A stretch of DNA of 64,000 nt from Lachnospiraceae bacterium (GTDB taxonomy: Bacteria > Bacillota > Clostridia > Lachnospirales > Lachnospiraceae), in NCBI GenBank assembly GCA_016281335.1, contig JAEEIK010000103.1:1-64000 (forward strand). The letters are read 5' to 3'. Position 1 is the first letter of the stretch, and each line of letters starts with the position of its first letter. The position numbers and the translations under genes were made by a program. Positions 9,232-19,382 of this stretch are shown here, piece by piece. A model generated the notes under the pieces. The model saw only the letters and a list, made by a program, of their open reading frames with translations, was not told the origin of the DNA and made no database searches.

Positions 9232-12144
9232 TTGATAAAAGCAATACTGGAAATATTCAGATACGCATATATAGTTGTCATGGGGCTTTATGTTCTCGGG
9301 GCTTTTTTGACATGGAGAAAAAGTGTCGGTACCGAGAAGAAGGCCGGTTTTATCTTTATGGAATTCCTGACCTACATCTTTCTGGTCATGGGCATGGTAG
9401 GACTTGCTCTTTCGAGATATGATAAAGGTGATGAAGATTCCCTGTATCTGATAGCGGGTCTTAGCGCCGCGGAACTTTTTATGATGTTCATAGTAAAGCG
9501 CGTGATGCATCTGATATACAAGCATTGCGATGAACTCCTGCTATGTAATATGAACATGTTGCTTTCGGTAGGTTTTGTGGAGCTGGCCAGACTTAACAGC
9601 GTTCATGCCAGAAAGCAGCTGACGATAATCCTGGCATCCATGGCGCTGTTTCTGATCATACCGGCCCTGATAAGACATCTTTCGTTTCTTAAGAGCATAT
9701 GGCCCTTATACGGTATGGCCGGTGTGGCGCTTTTACTTGTGGTGCTTGTGGGAGGAAGCACGGTATACGGAGCAAAGATCAACATCAATGTGCTGGGAGT
9801 TACGTTCCAGCCATCGGAAGCTGTAAAACTGATCTTTGCCTTCTTTATCGCCGGGCTTTTATACAAGACTACGGAAATGAAGCGCATATATCTGTCAGCA
9901 GGAATGGCGGCTGTTTACGGGCTGATCCTTGTGGCTTCAAAAGATCTGGGAAGCGCTCTTATATTCTTTGTTATGTATATGACCATGCTGCATATAGCAA
10001 GCGGGAAGAGACGCTATCTTTTTGCGGGAGTGCTGCTGATGGCAGCTGCGGGAGTATTGGCATATCTTTTGTTTTCACACGTGAGGGTAAGAGTAGATAC
10101 CTGGCTGGATCCCTGGGCGGATATCGACAACAAGGGATATCAGCTTACCCAGTCTCTTTTCGGCATAGCTACGGGCGGCTGGTTTGGCATGGGACTCGGA
10201 CACGGTTCACCCAAGACCATTCCCTTTGTCGAGGATGATTTTGTGTTTTCGGCAATAGCTGAAGAATTCGGAGTTTTCTTCGGCTTGCTGCTGATCCTTT
10301 TGTGTCTGAATATAGTGCTTTCCATATTCAGACTTTCCAGCAGGCTGCATGACGGTTTTTACAGGATAGTGACTGCGGGACTTGCTGCAGCATACGGAAC
10401 CCAGGTGGTACTCACCATAGGCGGAGGTACAAGATTTGTGCCGCTTACCGGTGTAACGCTTCCGCTTGTCAGCAACGGCGGTACATCAGCGCTGTGTTCC
10501 ATAGTGATGTTTGCCATACTTCAGGGAGTATGGTTTCTGGATGCGGATGAAGGAAGGGAAAAAGAAGAACGCGTGCTGGAACGCCGCAAAATACTAATGA
10601 GTGTTAAGGCTCAGGCAGCAAAAGAAAAAAAGAGCCTTGATGATATCTTCGACATAATGGAGGAAGAAGATCCGGATACTTATGAGCTGCTTTTCGGTGA
10701 TGATGAGGATATAACGGATGATGAGACGCGGACTAAGCAGAATCGGGAGATGTCGGTCTGTTATATCATCTATGCTGTGGTCTATCTGTGCATGTTCTTT
10801 AATATAGCGGCGCTTATAGTTTTCCACAGGGATGAGGTGGTGCCGAATTCCTATAACGGTAAATTACTTGCCATTCTTGCTGAAGACAATTCCAGGGGAA
10901 TCATAATCTCATCCGACGGGGAGCTGCTGGCATACAATCAGGAAGATGATGAAGGAACACAGAGAGTATATCCCTACGGACAGGTTTTTGCACATGCAGT
11001 GGGGTATGCAAGCCACGGAGGCATGGGAGTAGAATCCCTGGCAAATATGTATCTGCTTACTTCGGATATCAGTCTATACAACAGGATACAGAATGATCTG
11101 GAAGGGAAAAAGGATCCGGGCAACAATGTGTATACAACCCTTGACGCAAGTCTGCAGAAGGCAGCTTATGATGCGATGCAGAACAGAAGGGGAGCAGTGA
11201 TAGCAACAGAGATATCAACAGGACGGATACTCTGTATGCAGTCAAATCCGGGTTTTGATCCCGAGGATATCGATTTCCTCTGGGACAGGCTGATAAAAGA
11301 GGATGACAGCGGCAGATTGTTAAACCGCGCCACTCAGGGACTGTACCCGCCGGGATCGACCTTTAAGCTGCTGACTGCCCTTGAATATATCAGGGAGAAT
11401 CCGGATGATTATGATGATTTTGAATTCGACTGCAGCGGAAGCTATACAAAAGACGGCGCTGTCGTAAACTGTTTTCACGGTACGGTTCACGGAGAGCAGG
11501 ATCTGAAAACCGCTTTCGCCAATTCCTGTAATTCGGCTTTTGCGGATATAGGCCTTCAGCTTGATACGGGTAAATTCGGGAAGAGCATTTCGGATTTTTA
11601 CTTTGATGAAAAACTTCCGGTAGATATGCTATCCAGCATAAGCCGCATAGAGATGAGTGAGGATATGAATACCAATGCCGTCATGCAGACTGCCATAGGA
11701 CAGGCGCAGACAATGGTAAGTCCCCTGCATCTTAATATGATCACGGCAGCGTTAGCAGCCAAGGGAACTATTATGAAACCCTATCTTCTTGACAGTGTGG
11801 TATCTGCTGACGGCAGTGTGATAAAGAGCTATAAGCCCAAAGAACTTAAGAAGGTAATGACGGAAAATGAATGCGATATACTGACCGGGCTTATGGAGGA
11901 AGTAGTCAATACCGGCACGGGCAAAGTATTGAATGACAGAGAATATAAAGTGGCCGGCAAAACGGGATCGGCGGAGTATTCCGATTCCGATAAAAAACTG
12001 TCACATGCGTGGTTCACGGGTTTTGCACCTTATGATGATCCGAAGATCGCGGTGACGGTGATACTGGAAGGCGGCGGCAGCGGAGGAACAGCAGCAGCGC
12101 CCGTTGCAGGAGCCGTCCTGGATGAATATTTTAGGGAGAAGTAA
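9232..12144 (+). CDS. SEDS (FtsW/RodA-type) glycosyltransferase fused to class B penicillin-binding transpeptidase
   Basis: N half: multi-TM, FQPSEAVKLIFAFF, KDLGSALIFF, LGHGSPKTIPFVEDDFVFSAIAEEFG, GVTLPLVSNGGTSALCS; C half: PPGSTFKLLTALEY (SxxK), NSCNSAFADIG (SxN), AGKTGSAEY (KTG). TTG start. Confidence 0.93.
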   Translation: MIKAILEIFRYAYIVVMGLYVLGAFLTWRKSVGTEKKAGFIFMEFLTYIFLVMGMVGLALSRYDKGDEDSLYLIAGLSAAELFMMFIVKRVMHLIYKHCDELLLCNMNMLLSVGFVELARLNSVHARKQLTIILASMALFLIIPALIRHLSFLKSIWPLYGMAGVALLLVVLVGGSTVYGAKININVLGVTFQPSEAVKLIFAFFIAGLLYKTTEMKRIYLSAGMAAVYGLILVASKDLGSALIFFVMYMTMLHIASGKRRYLFAGVLLMAAAGVLAYLLFSHVRVRVDTWLDPWADIDNKGYQLTQSLFGIATGGWFGMGLGHGSPKTIPFVEDDFVFSAIAEEFGVFFGLLLILLCLNIVLSIFRLSSRLHDGFYRIVTAGLAAAYGTQVVLTIGGGTRFVPLTGVTLPLVSNGGTSALCSIVMFAILQGVWFLDADEGREKEERVLERRKILMSVKAQAAKEKKSLDDIFDIMEEEDPDTYELLFGDDEDITDDETRTKQNREMSVCYIIYAVVYLCMFFNIAALIVFHRDEVVPNSYNGKLLAILAEDNSRGIIISSDGELLAYNQEDDEGTQRVYPYGQVFAHAVGYASHGGMGVESLANMYLLTSDISLYNRIQNDLEGKKDPGNNVYTTLDASLQKAAYDAMQNRRGAVIATEISTGRILCMQSNPGFDPEDIDFLWDRLIKEDDSGRLLNRATQGLYPPGSTFKLLTALEYIRENPDDYDDFEFDCSGSYTKDGAVVNCFHGTVHGEQDLKTAFANSCNSAFADIGLQLDTGKFGKSISDFYFDEKLPVDMLSSISRIEMSEDMNTNAVMQTAIGQAQTMVSPLHLNMITAALAAKGTIMKPYLLDSVVSADGSVIKSYKPKELKKVMTENECDILTGLMEEVVNTGTGKVLNDREYKVAGKTGSAEYSDSDKKLSHAWFTGFAPYDDPKIAVTVILEGGGSGGTAAAPVAGAVLDEYFREK

Positions 12145-12145
12145 A

Positions 12146-14578
12146 ATGAAGATCAAACGAAGATTTCTGTCAATGCTCATGACTCTGGTGATAAGCATAA
12201 CGGCTTTCAGCCCGGAGGCAGCATATGTCAGAGCAGATGCAAAGGAAGAAAAGGGAAGCATATCCGGAAACGAAAGCGTGTCAGCCGATACGTCGATCTC
12301 CGATGATGTGGTCACCGAAGAAAGTCAGAGCATAAGCACTGATACCGTCAGTGAAGATGTGGTATCGGACAATGAGCCTGATATAGTCGAACCTGAGAAG
12401 ACCGTATGGGAAAAAGACATGCTAAATTATGACGGGACTCCGGGATACTGGGTGGCAGGACTTGAAAAGGAAGGCTATACATATACCGGAAAAGCCATTA
12501 AACCTGAAGTGCGTCTTTATTACGGAACAAGAAGACTTTGGCCGGGACGTGATTATTCCGTAAGTTATAAGAATAACAAGAATGCATCATCCTGTGATGA
12601 CGAAACGCTTTATACTACAGAAGCAGCAATGAAAAAAAGCAGTGCTCCGTACGTGAAGTTTACGCTCAAGGGGCAGTATAGCGGTACTATCATCAGGAAT
12701 TTCAAGATAAGTAAGAAGAGTCTTTCGGATAACGATATCAGAATAATCACCGTATACGGTAAGCAGGGGAAAAAGGCATTAAAGCTTAAACCGCTTGTAT
12801 TTCTTAACGGAATAAGAATGCCGGCGTCCTCTTTTAAATATGATTACGGTCAGTATGACCAGGGACTGACGGAAGCGGGCGTATATGATGTGACGCTTTA
12901 TGCAAAGGATAAGAGCAATTTCGCGGATACGGCAGTCGGAAAGGCTGTAGTATACAATGCTGCGGGCATGATCAATGTGGCAAAACTTAAGGCTAAGACA
13001 GCTGACGGGAAGAAGAGCTATGATCATACGGGAAACGCGATAGAACCGATATACGAACTGTATAAGGGTAAGCAGCCGGCAGGTCTTAAGGTCGGCGAGG
13101 ATGTGCTGATAAGCTTTGAAAACAATGTACAGGCTGGAACTGCAAGAGTGCATATAAGCGCGGTTCCGGGTTCGACCAAATGCTACGGACACAAGAGCGT
13201 TACTTTTAAGATCAAAAAAGCAAAAACAGATCTTGCTGCTGCGGATACCTCGCTGGTATTCATAGATGATAAGGGTGATATAAGCGAAAGCTATACAGCT
13301 GTATATACCAAGAACGGTACCAGGCCCGCTGTCAGCGTATCATGTAACGGTACCAGACTTGTATACGGCACGGACTACAGCATCAGCTACAAGAATTACA
13401 AGAAAGCCGGTGTGACGGCGACTGTCACGATCAAAGGAAAAGGAAGTTACAAGGGTAAGTATTCCAGGGATTATCAGATAGAGAAAGCCTCCCTTGACGA
13501 TATGTTCTTCCTGGCCGGAGATGTCAGCTATTCAACGAAGAAATATGCCTACCAGAAGACCACGATCATATTCGAGGACAGTTACGGTAAGGTTATGAAA
13601 GCGGGAAGGGATTATGAGTCTTATAAAAAAGGCGCTTCCTCTCACGGAACAGTTTTTGAAGCACCCTCCGAAGCGCCTGTTGCGGATTCCCAGATAAAGC
13701 TGACACTCAAAGCCAAAGAGAACGGTAACTATACCGGAACCGTAAGCGCCAACTATAAGGTAATCAGCAAAAAGAAGAATATCTGCAATGCAGAGGTGAG
13801 CCTTGTAAAGAAACCCGATAATAACGGGGGTAAAGTTTCTGATTTCTATCCGAAGGAACTAAAGGTCAGACTGAACGGTAAGAAGCTGACAACGGATGAT
13901 TACGAGATCATCAGATATGACAGCATCGTCAAGAGTGGCGGAAAGATAATAGTGATAATACGCGGTAAGGGCGAATACGGCGGTATCAAAAAGACTGTGG
14001 TGGATCTGGCGCCAAAGCCCGAACCTCCGAAGGAAGAGGATCCGGAACCTGAACCCGAACCGGAATATGATCATGACAGGATCATATGGAATGCCCTTTA
14101 CGCGCTCTGCGGGAACAATGCCTACGGCGCTGCAGGACTCATGGGCAATCTGTATGCAGAGTCATCCTTAAAGGAAACCAATCTGCAGAATTCCTGCGAA
14201 AGCAGACTCGGCATGAATGATGCGGCATATACCGCAGCTGTGGATAACGGGACATATACCAACTTCGTTCATGACAGCGCAGGCTATGGTCTGGCCCAGT
14301 GGACCTATTATACCAGGAAGCAGGGACTGTATAACCATGCAAAATCAACTAGCAGATCCATAGGAAATCTGAACATGCAGCTGGAATTCCTGAGTATGGA
14401 GCTCAACCAGAGCTACAGGGGAGTGCTGGCAGGCCTCAGGGGAGCAGGCTCGGTTGAGGATGCTTCGTATATAGTGCTGACCCAGTTTGAAAAGCCGAAA
14501 AATCAGGGGGCTTCTGTTCAGGCACTCAGAGCGCAGTATTCAAGAACGTTTTACGCGAGATATGCTAATGCACAATAA
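12146..14578 (+). CDS. secreted protein with Ig-like repeat domains and C-terminal phage-tail-lysozyme-like domain
   Basis: Signal peptide MKIKRRFLSMLMTLVISITAFSPEAAYVRADA; repeated GxDYSxSYKNxKxAG modules; C-term NNAYGAAGLMGNLYAESSLKETNLQN...GYGLAQWTYYTRKQGLYN. Confidence 0.8.
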   Translation: MKIKRRFLSMLMTLVISITAFSPEAAYVRADAKEEKGSISGNESVSADTSISDDVVTEESQSISTDTVSEDVVSDNEPDIVEPEKTVWEKDMLNYDGTPGYWVAGLEKEGYTYTGKAIKPEVRLYYGTRRLWPGRDYSVSYKNNKNASSCDDETLYTTEAAMKKSSAPYVKFTLKGQYSGTIIRNFKISKKSLSDNDIRIITVYGKQGKKALKLKPLVFLNGIRMPASSFKYDYGQYDQGLTEAGVYDVTLYAKDKSNFADTAVGKAVVYNAAGMINVAKLKAKTADGKKSYDHTGNAIEPIYELYKGKQPAGLKVGEDVLISFENNVQAGTARVHISAVPGSTKCYGHKSVTFKIKKAKTDLAAADTSLVFIDDKGDISESYTAVYTKNGTRPAVSVSCNGTRLVYGTDYSISYKNYKKAGVTATVTIKGKGSYKGKYSRDYQIEKASLDDMFFLAGDVSYSTKKYAYQKTTIIFEDSYGKVMKAGRDYESYKKGASSHGTVFEAPSEAPVADSQIKLTLKAKENGNYTGTVSANYKVISKKKNICNAEVSLVKKPDNNGGKVSDFYPKELKVRLNGKKLTTDDYEIIRYDSIVKSGGKIIVIIRGKGEYGGIKKTVVDLAPKPEPPKEEDPEPEPEPEYDHDRIIWNALYALCGNNAYGAAGLMGNLYAESSLKETNLQNSCESRLGMNDAAYTAAVDNGTYTNFVHDSAGYGLAQWTYYTRKQGLYNHAKSTSRSIGNLNMQLEFLSMELNQSYRGVLAGLRGAGSVEDASYIVLTQFEKPKNQGASVQALRAQYSRTFYARYANAQ

Positions 14579-14579
14579 A

Positions 14580-14640
14580 CCCCTCATCAGTCAGCCTTCG
14601 GCTGGCAGCTTCTCCCCAGAGGGGAGAAGCCGGAGGGGGA
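14580..14640 (+). repeat. short palindromic interspersed repeat (REP/MITE-like)
   Basis: Outer CCCCTC/GAGGGG pair enclosing CAGCC-TTC-GGCTG and CTTCTCCCC-AGA-GGGGAGAAG hairpins. Confidence 0.6.
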
Positions 14641-14663
14641 CACGGGAGAAATCAAAAAAATGC

Positions 14664-14692
14664 TTGCAAAATAAGGGGCTTAGTGGTATCAT
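14664..14692 (+). promoter_or_regulatory. predicted sigma-A promoter for nusA operon
   Basis: TTGCAA (14664-14669), 17-bp spacer, TATCAT (14687-14692). Confidence 0.6.
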
Positions 14693-14704
14693 TGCAGGAG
14701 TAAC

Positions 14705-14732
14705 AAGAGTAGGTCGCAAGCCTACTCTTTCT
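14705..14732 (+). promoter_or_regulatory. terminator-like hairpin in nusA leader (candidate attenuator)
   Basis: AAGAGTAGG-TCGCAAG-CCTACTCTT 9-bp perfect stem followed by TCTT, downstream of predicted promoter and upstream of nusA RBS. Confidence 0.5.
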
Positions 14733-14784
14733 TATGGATATCATGATGGGGCGCAAAGCCTTACAAAAATGGAGGAATATCAAG

Positions 14785-15936
14785 ATGAATAGCGAACTTA
14801 TGGAGATCCTGGATGTGCTTGAAAGAGAGAGGGATATCAGCAAGGCAGCCATAATAGAGGCGATCAAGAACTCTTTGGTCACTGCCTGCAGAAATCACTT
14901 TAAATCCGCGGACAACATTAATGTTGATTTCAATGAGGAAACCTGCGAGATGCATGTTATCGCCACCAAGGAGGTAATAGAGCTTGCGGATGATGTAATG
15001 GATCCTGCCATAGAGATCAGTCTTGATGAGGCAAGAGAGATAAAGGAAGATGCAAAGCCCGGTGATTTTGTTGAAGTAGAGATCAATTCAAAAGAATTCG
15101 GACGCATCGCCACACAGAATGCAAAGAACGTTATCACCCAGAAGATACGTGAAGAAGAGAGAAATGTGGTATACAACCAGTTCCTTGAGAAGAAGAGGGA
15201 CGTTATCACAGGTACAGTACAGAGACGTGTCGGAAGAGGTTATTCCATTAACCTTGGCAAAACAGATGCGCTGCTTCCCGATTCGGAGACTGTTCCCGGC
15301 GAGAGACTTAAGCAGGGCGGACGCATTAAGGTATTTGTTATAGATGTTATCAATACCAATAAGGGCGCAAAGATAACTGTGAGCCGTTCACATCCCGAGC
15401 TTGTAAAAAGACTTTTTGAAGCTGAGGTGACCGAGATCAAGGACGGTACCGTAGAGATAATGAACATAGCAAGAGAGCCCGGAAGCCGTACCAAGATGGC
15501 TGTAAGGAGCAACAATCCCAATGTTGATCCTGTGGGCGCTTGTGTAGGTGTAAACGGAAGCAGGGTAAATGCCATAGTCAGCGAGCTCTTCGGCGAGAAG
15601 ATCGATATCATCAACTACAGTGAGAATCCCGGTGAGCTTATCCAGAACGCTCTGTCTCCTGCTAAGATAGTGAACGTTTTCGCTGATCCCGATGCACAGA
15701 CAGCAAATGTCGTGGTTCCGGATTCACAGCTTTCGCTTGCTATAGGCAAGGCAGGCCAGAACGCAAGACTTGCTGCTAAGCTTACCAACTACAAGATCGA
15801 TATCAAATCCGAGACTCAGGCCCGTGATGCATACGGCTTCAGGATCGAGGATTACTATGAAGACGAAGACGGTGAATATACCGATGAGTATGTAGAGGAA
15901 GAGTATGCCGGTGATGGAGACGGACAGGATTCTTAA
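14785..15936 (+). CDS. nusA: transcription termination/antitermination factor NusA
   Basis: MNSELMEILDVLERERDISKAAIIEAIK; S1/KH motifs VDPVGACVGVNGSRVNAIVSEL; start moved from 14734 to 14785 (RBS ggagga). Confidence 0.95.
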   Translation: MNSELMEILDVLERERDISKAAIIEAIKNSLVTACRNHFKSADNINVDFNEETCEMHVIATKEVIELADDVMDPAIEISLDEAREIKEDAKPGDFVEVEINSKEFGRIATQNAKNVITQKIREEERNVVYNQFLEKKRDVITGTVQRRVGRGYSINLGKTDALLPDSETVPGERLKQGGRIKVFVIDVINTNKGAKITVSRSHPELVKRLFEAEVTEIKDGTVEIMNIAREPGSRTKMAVRSNNPNVDPVGACVGVNGSRVNAIVSELFGEKIDIINYSENPGELIQNALSPAKIVNVFADPDAQTANVVVPDSQLSLAIGKAGQNARLAAKLTNYKIDIKSETQARDAYGFRIEDYYEDEDGEYTDEYVEEEYAGDGDGQDS

Positions 15937-16225
15937 GCTGCTGGGGCTTGCAAAGCGAGCAGGAAGGCTTAAAAGCGGAAGCTTTCAGACAGAGGAAGCA
16001 ATAAAGGGCGGTAAGGCAGTACTGGTGCTTATCACCGCGGATTCCTCCGAGGCATCAAAAAAAGGCTGGATCGATATGTGTACGTTTTATGAGACGGAAT
16101 ACAGGATATTCGGCAGCAAAGAAGAGATGGGGCATGCGCTTGGAATGGAGTACAGAGCAGTGGCAGCCCTGACAGACGAAGGGTTTGCGAAGAAGATATT
16201 AAGTATTATAGATGAAACTAATTGA
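15914..16225 (+). CDS. ylxQ: YlxQ-like L7Ae/L30e ribosomal-family protein
   Basis: ILKLLGLAKRAGRLKSGSFQTEEAIKGGKAVLVLITADSSE; position between nusA and infB. Confidence 0.85.
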   Translation: METDRILKLLGLAKRAGRLKSGSFQTEEAIKGGKAVLVLITADSSEASKKGWIDMCTFYETEYRIFGSKEEMGHALGMEYRAVAALTDEGFAKKILSIIDETN

Positions 16226-16244
16226 GGAAAGGTAAGGCGGTTTT

Positions 16245-18995
16245 ATGGCAAAAAGAATCAGTTTATTTTCAAAGGAATTTACGGGTAGCGACGGTAATGC
16301 GCCCAAGAATGCCCTTATTATCGAACTGTTAGCTAAGCATGGCATTGAAGGCAAGACAGCCTCAAGCAACATAAGCGACGAGGAAGAGACCATGATAGCT
16401 GCAGAGCTTAAAGCCCAGGGCTTTAAGAGGGCAGGGGAAGCCGAAGCTGCTCCGGTGAAGACTCCCGAGAAAAAGCCGGAAGCCGCAGAAGAAAAGAAGG
16501 AAGCTGCGCCTATGCCTGAAAGCGTAAAAGCGCCCCAGCCCGAAAAGAAGCCGCAGCCGGCCCCTGCAGCAAACCAGGGACAGCCTCCAAAGAAGAAGAG
16601 GAGCATCATAATCGTCGGCGGAAACAGCGGACATTCACAGCAGCAGAGACCGGGGGCTCCTCAGAGATCGTCAAGCGCGCCTCTTAACAGGGGGCCGATA
16701 CGTCCGAGGGATAATCTGATAGACAGAGCTGGAGCTATATCCAATCGTCGCGAAGCTGAAGAAGCAAGGATAAGAAATGCCGAAGAGGCTAAGATACGTG
16801 AGCAGGAAGCTGCTGCAAGAGAACAGGAGAGCAAGGCTGTTGCCGAAAAGCCCGCAACTGCTCCTGCAGTTCAGCCCGTAAGAGAGCCTGCAAGACCGCA
16901 GACTCAGACTCAGAACAGACCTGCAGCGCCGTCAGGGCAGGGAGCTGCAAGGCCTGCAAGACCTGATTTCAGAAACAATCAGGGACAGAGGGATCAGAGA
17001 GGCTTTAACAACCAGTCAAGACCCGGCGGAGGCAGACCTGCACCCGCTGCAGCAAATAGTCCCCAGCCCCAGAATAACGACAAGGGCGGAAGGAAGCATA
17101 ACAATAAGGATAAAGACAGGGATAAGCGTGACAGAAGAGATGCGATGTTTGATGAGGACGGAGCAGTTGGACACGGCAGAAACAGCAACGCCGGACGCTT
17201 TATCAAACCTGTTGCAAAGAAAGTTGAGGTACCCGAGGACGATATCAAGGTGATAGTTCTTCCGGAGAAGCTCACGATCAAGGAACTTGCGGATAAGATG
17301 CGCGTGGTTCCGGCTGAGATAGTAAAGAAGCTCTTTATGCAGGGCGAGATGGTGACGGTCAACCAGGAGATCAGCTTCGAAAAGGCCGAAGAGATCGCCA
17401 TAGATTATGAGATCATGTGTGAAAAAGAAGAGAAGGTGGATGTGATCGCCGAACTCCTTAAGGAAGATGAGGAAGATGAGAACAAGCTTGTTCCCAGACC
17501 TCCCGTTATCTGTGTTATGGGTCATGTCGATCACGGTAAGACTTCCCTGCTTGATGCAATAAGGAAGACCAATGTTACCGATAAGGAAGCCGGTGGTATT
17601 ACCCAGCATATCGGTGCATATATGGTTAAGATCAACGACCGCGAGATCACTTTCCTGGATACGCCGGGACATGAGGCCTTTACTTCAATGCGTATGCGTG
17701 GCGCCAATTCCACGGATATCGCAATACTGGTGGTAGCTGCGGATGACGGTGTGATGCCTCAGACCGTAGAGGCTATCAACCATGCCAAAGCTGCAGGAAT
17801 AGAGATCATAGTAGCAGTCAATAAGATAGATAAGCCCGGAGCAAATATTGACAGGGTTAAGCAGGAACTCACGGAATACGAACTTGTAGCGGAAGACTGG
17901 GGCGGTTCCACGATATTCGCGCCCGTATCCGCAAAGACCGGCGAGGGCATAGAAGACCTGCTGGAAATGATACTGCTTACTGCCGATGTGCTTGAACTTA
18001 AGGCTAACCCGAGAAGAAGGGGAAGAGGTCTGGTAATAGAGGCAGAGCTGGATAAGGGAAGAGGTCCCGTGGCTACGGTACTTGTACAGAAGGGTACCTT
18101 GAGAGTCGGAGATTTCATATCAGCAGGAGCTGCTCACGGTAAGGTCAGGGCCATGGTGGATGACAAGGGACGCAGGGTAAAGGAAGCAGGACCTTCCACA
18201 CCTGTTGAGATCCTGGGACTTGACGATGTGCCCAATGCAGGCGAGATATTTATCTGCCATGCAAATGAGAAGGAAGCAAAGAACTTTGCCGATACCTTTA
18301 TTGCACAGAACAAGGAGAAGCTCTTAGAGGATACCAAGGCTAAGATGAGTCTTGACGACCTGTTCAGTAAGATACAGGAAGGCAATCTGAAGGAACTGAA
18401 CCTGATAATAAAGGCCGATGTACAAGGTAGCGTGGAAGCCGTGAAACAATCGCTTACCAAGCTGTCCAATGAGGAAGTAGTTGTCAAGGTGATCCACGGC
18501 GGCGTAGGAGCCATCAATGAATCGGATGTTGTACTTGCAAGCGCGTCCAATGCGATAATCATAGGTTTTAACGTACGTCCCGATGCGATGGCCAAGCAGA
18601 CTGCAGAGCGCGAGGGCGTGGATGTAAGACTTTACAAAGTCATTTACCAGGCTATTGAAGATATAGAAGCTGCAATGAAGGGTATGCTGGATCCGGTATT
18701 CGAGGAGAAGATCATCGGACATGCGGAGGTAAGGCAGATATTCAAGGCTTCTGCAATAGGAAATATCGCAGGTTCCTATGTGCTTGACGGTGAGTTTAAG
18801 CGCGACTGCAAGATCCGTATCAGGAGAGGTGACGAACAGGTTTATGAAGGCAGCCTGTCTTCGCTCAAGAGATTCAAGGACGATGTTAAGGAAGTCAAGG
18901 CAGGATACGAATGCGGTCTTGTATTTGACGGATACGACGGCATGCAGGAACTGGATATCGTCGAAGCATACATTATGGTTGAGGTGCCGAGGTAA
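16245..18995 (+). CDS. infB: translation initiation factor IF-2
   Basis: IF2_N domain, Pro/Ala/Gln-rich linker, [27 protein letters not shown]. Confidence 0.98.
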   Translation: MAKRISLFSKEFTGSDGNAPKNALIIELLAKHGIEGKTASSNISDEEETMIAAELKAQGFKRAGEAEAAPVKTPEKKPEAAEEKKEAAPMPESVKAPQPEKKPQPAPAANQGQPPKKKRSIIIVGGNSGHSQQQRPGAPQRSSSAPLNRGPIRPRDNLIDRAGAISNRREAEEARIRNAEEAKIREQEAAAREQESKAVAEKPATAPAVQPVREPARPQTQTQNRPAAPSGQGAARPARPDFRNNQGQRDQRGFNNQSRPGGGRPAPAAANSPQPQNNDKGGRKHNNKDKDRDKRDRRDAMFDEDGAVGHGRNSNAGRFIKPVAKKVEVPEDDIKVIVLPEKLTIKELADKMRVVPAEIVKKLFMQGEMVTVNQEISFEKAEEIAIDYEIMCEKEEKVDVIAELLKEDEEDENKLVPRPPVICVMGHVDHGKTSLLDAIRKTNVTDKEAGGITQHIGAYMVKINDREITFLDTPGHEAFTSMRMRGANSTDIAILVVAADDGVMPQTVEAINHAKAAGIEIIVAVNKIDKPGANIDRVKQELTEYELVAEDWGGSTIFAPVSAKTGEGIEDLLEMILLTADVLELKANPRRRGRGLVIEAELDKGRGPVATVLVQKGTLRVGDFISAGAAHGKVRAMVDDKGRRVKEAGPSTPVEILGLDDVPNAGEIFICHANEKEAKNFADTFIAQNKEKLLEDTKAKMSLDDLFSKIQEGNLKELNLIIKADVQGSVEAVKQSLTKLSNEEVVVKVIHGGVGAINESDVVLASASNAIIIGFNVRPDAMAKQTAEREGVDVRLYKVIYQAIEDIEAAMKGMLDPVFEEKIIGHAEVRQIFKASAIGNIAGSYVLDGEFKRDCKIRIRRGDEQVYEGSLSSLKRFKDDVKEVKAGYECGLVFDGYDGMQELDIVEAYIMVEVPR

Positions 18996-19382
18996 GTGAG
19001 AAAGAACAGCGTTAAAAATATTAGGATCAATTCCGAAGTACAGAAGATATTGTCCGAACTCTTAAGATCCGAGATCAAGGATCCCAGGGTGCCCGAATTC
19101 ACTTCAGTGACTGATGTGGAAGTGGCGCCGGATCTGAAGACCTGTAAGGTCTATATCAGCACGCTCGGAGGCGAAGAGGAAGAAGCGGGGGCACTGGAGG
19201 GCCTTAAGAATGCAGAGGGCTTTCTTAAGCGAGAACTGGCCAGAAGCCTGAATTTAAGAAATACTCCGGAGCTAAAGTTTTATGCGGATCACTCGATATC
19301 TTACGGCAATCACATGTCACAGCTGATAGATTCCGTAAGTAAACAGGACCATGAGATGCAGAAGAAACGCGGAGAAGAGTAA
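18996..19382 (+). CDS. rbfA: 30S ribosome-binding factor RbfA
   Basis: RINSEVQKILSELLRSEIKDPRVPEFTSVTDVEVAPDLKTCKVYIS; GTG start. Confidence 0.94.
   Translation: MRKNSVKNIRINSEVQKILSELLRSEIKDPRVPEFTSVTDVEVAPDLKTCKVYISTLGGEEEEAGALEGLKNAEGFLKRELARSLNLRNTPELKFYADHSISYGNHMSQLIDSVSKQDHEMQKKRGEE

Noticed and set aside
9699-10238. 179-aa + strand ORF inside the SEDS domain
   Set aside because: Alternate frame of a well-supported coding region.
14487-14792. 101-aa + strand ORF before nusA
   Set aside because: Overlaps the lysozyme 3' end, crosses the palindromic repeat, promoter and leader hairpin, and has no protein-like features.
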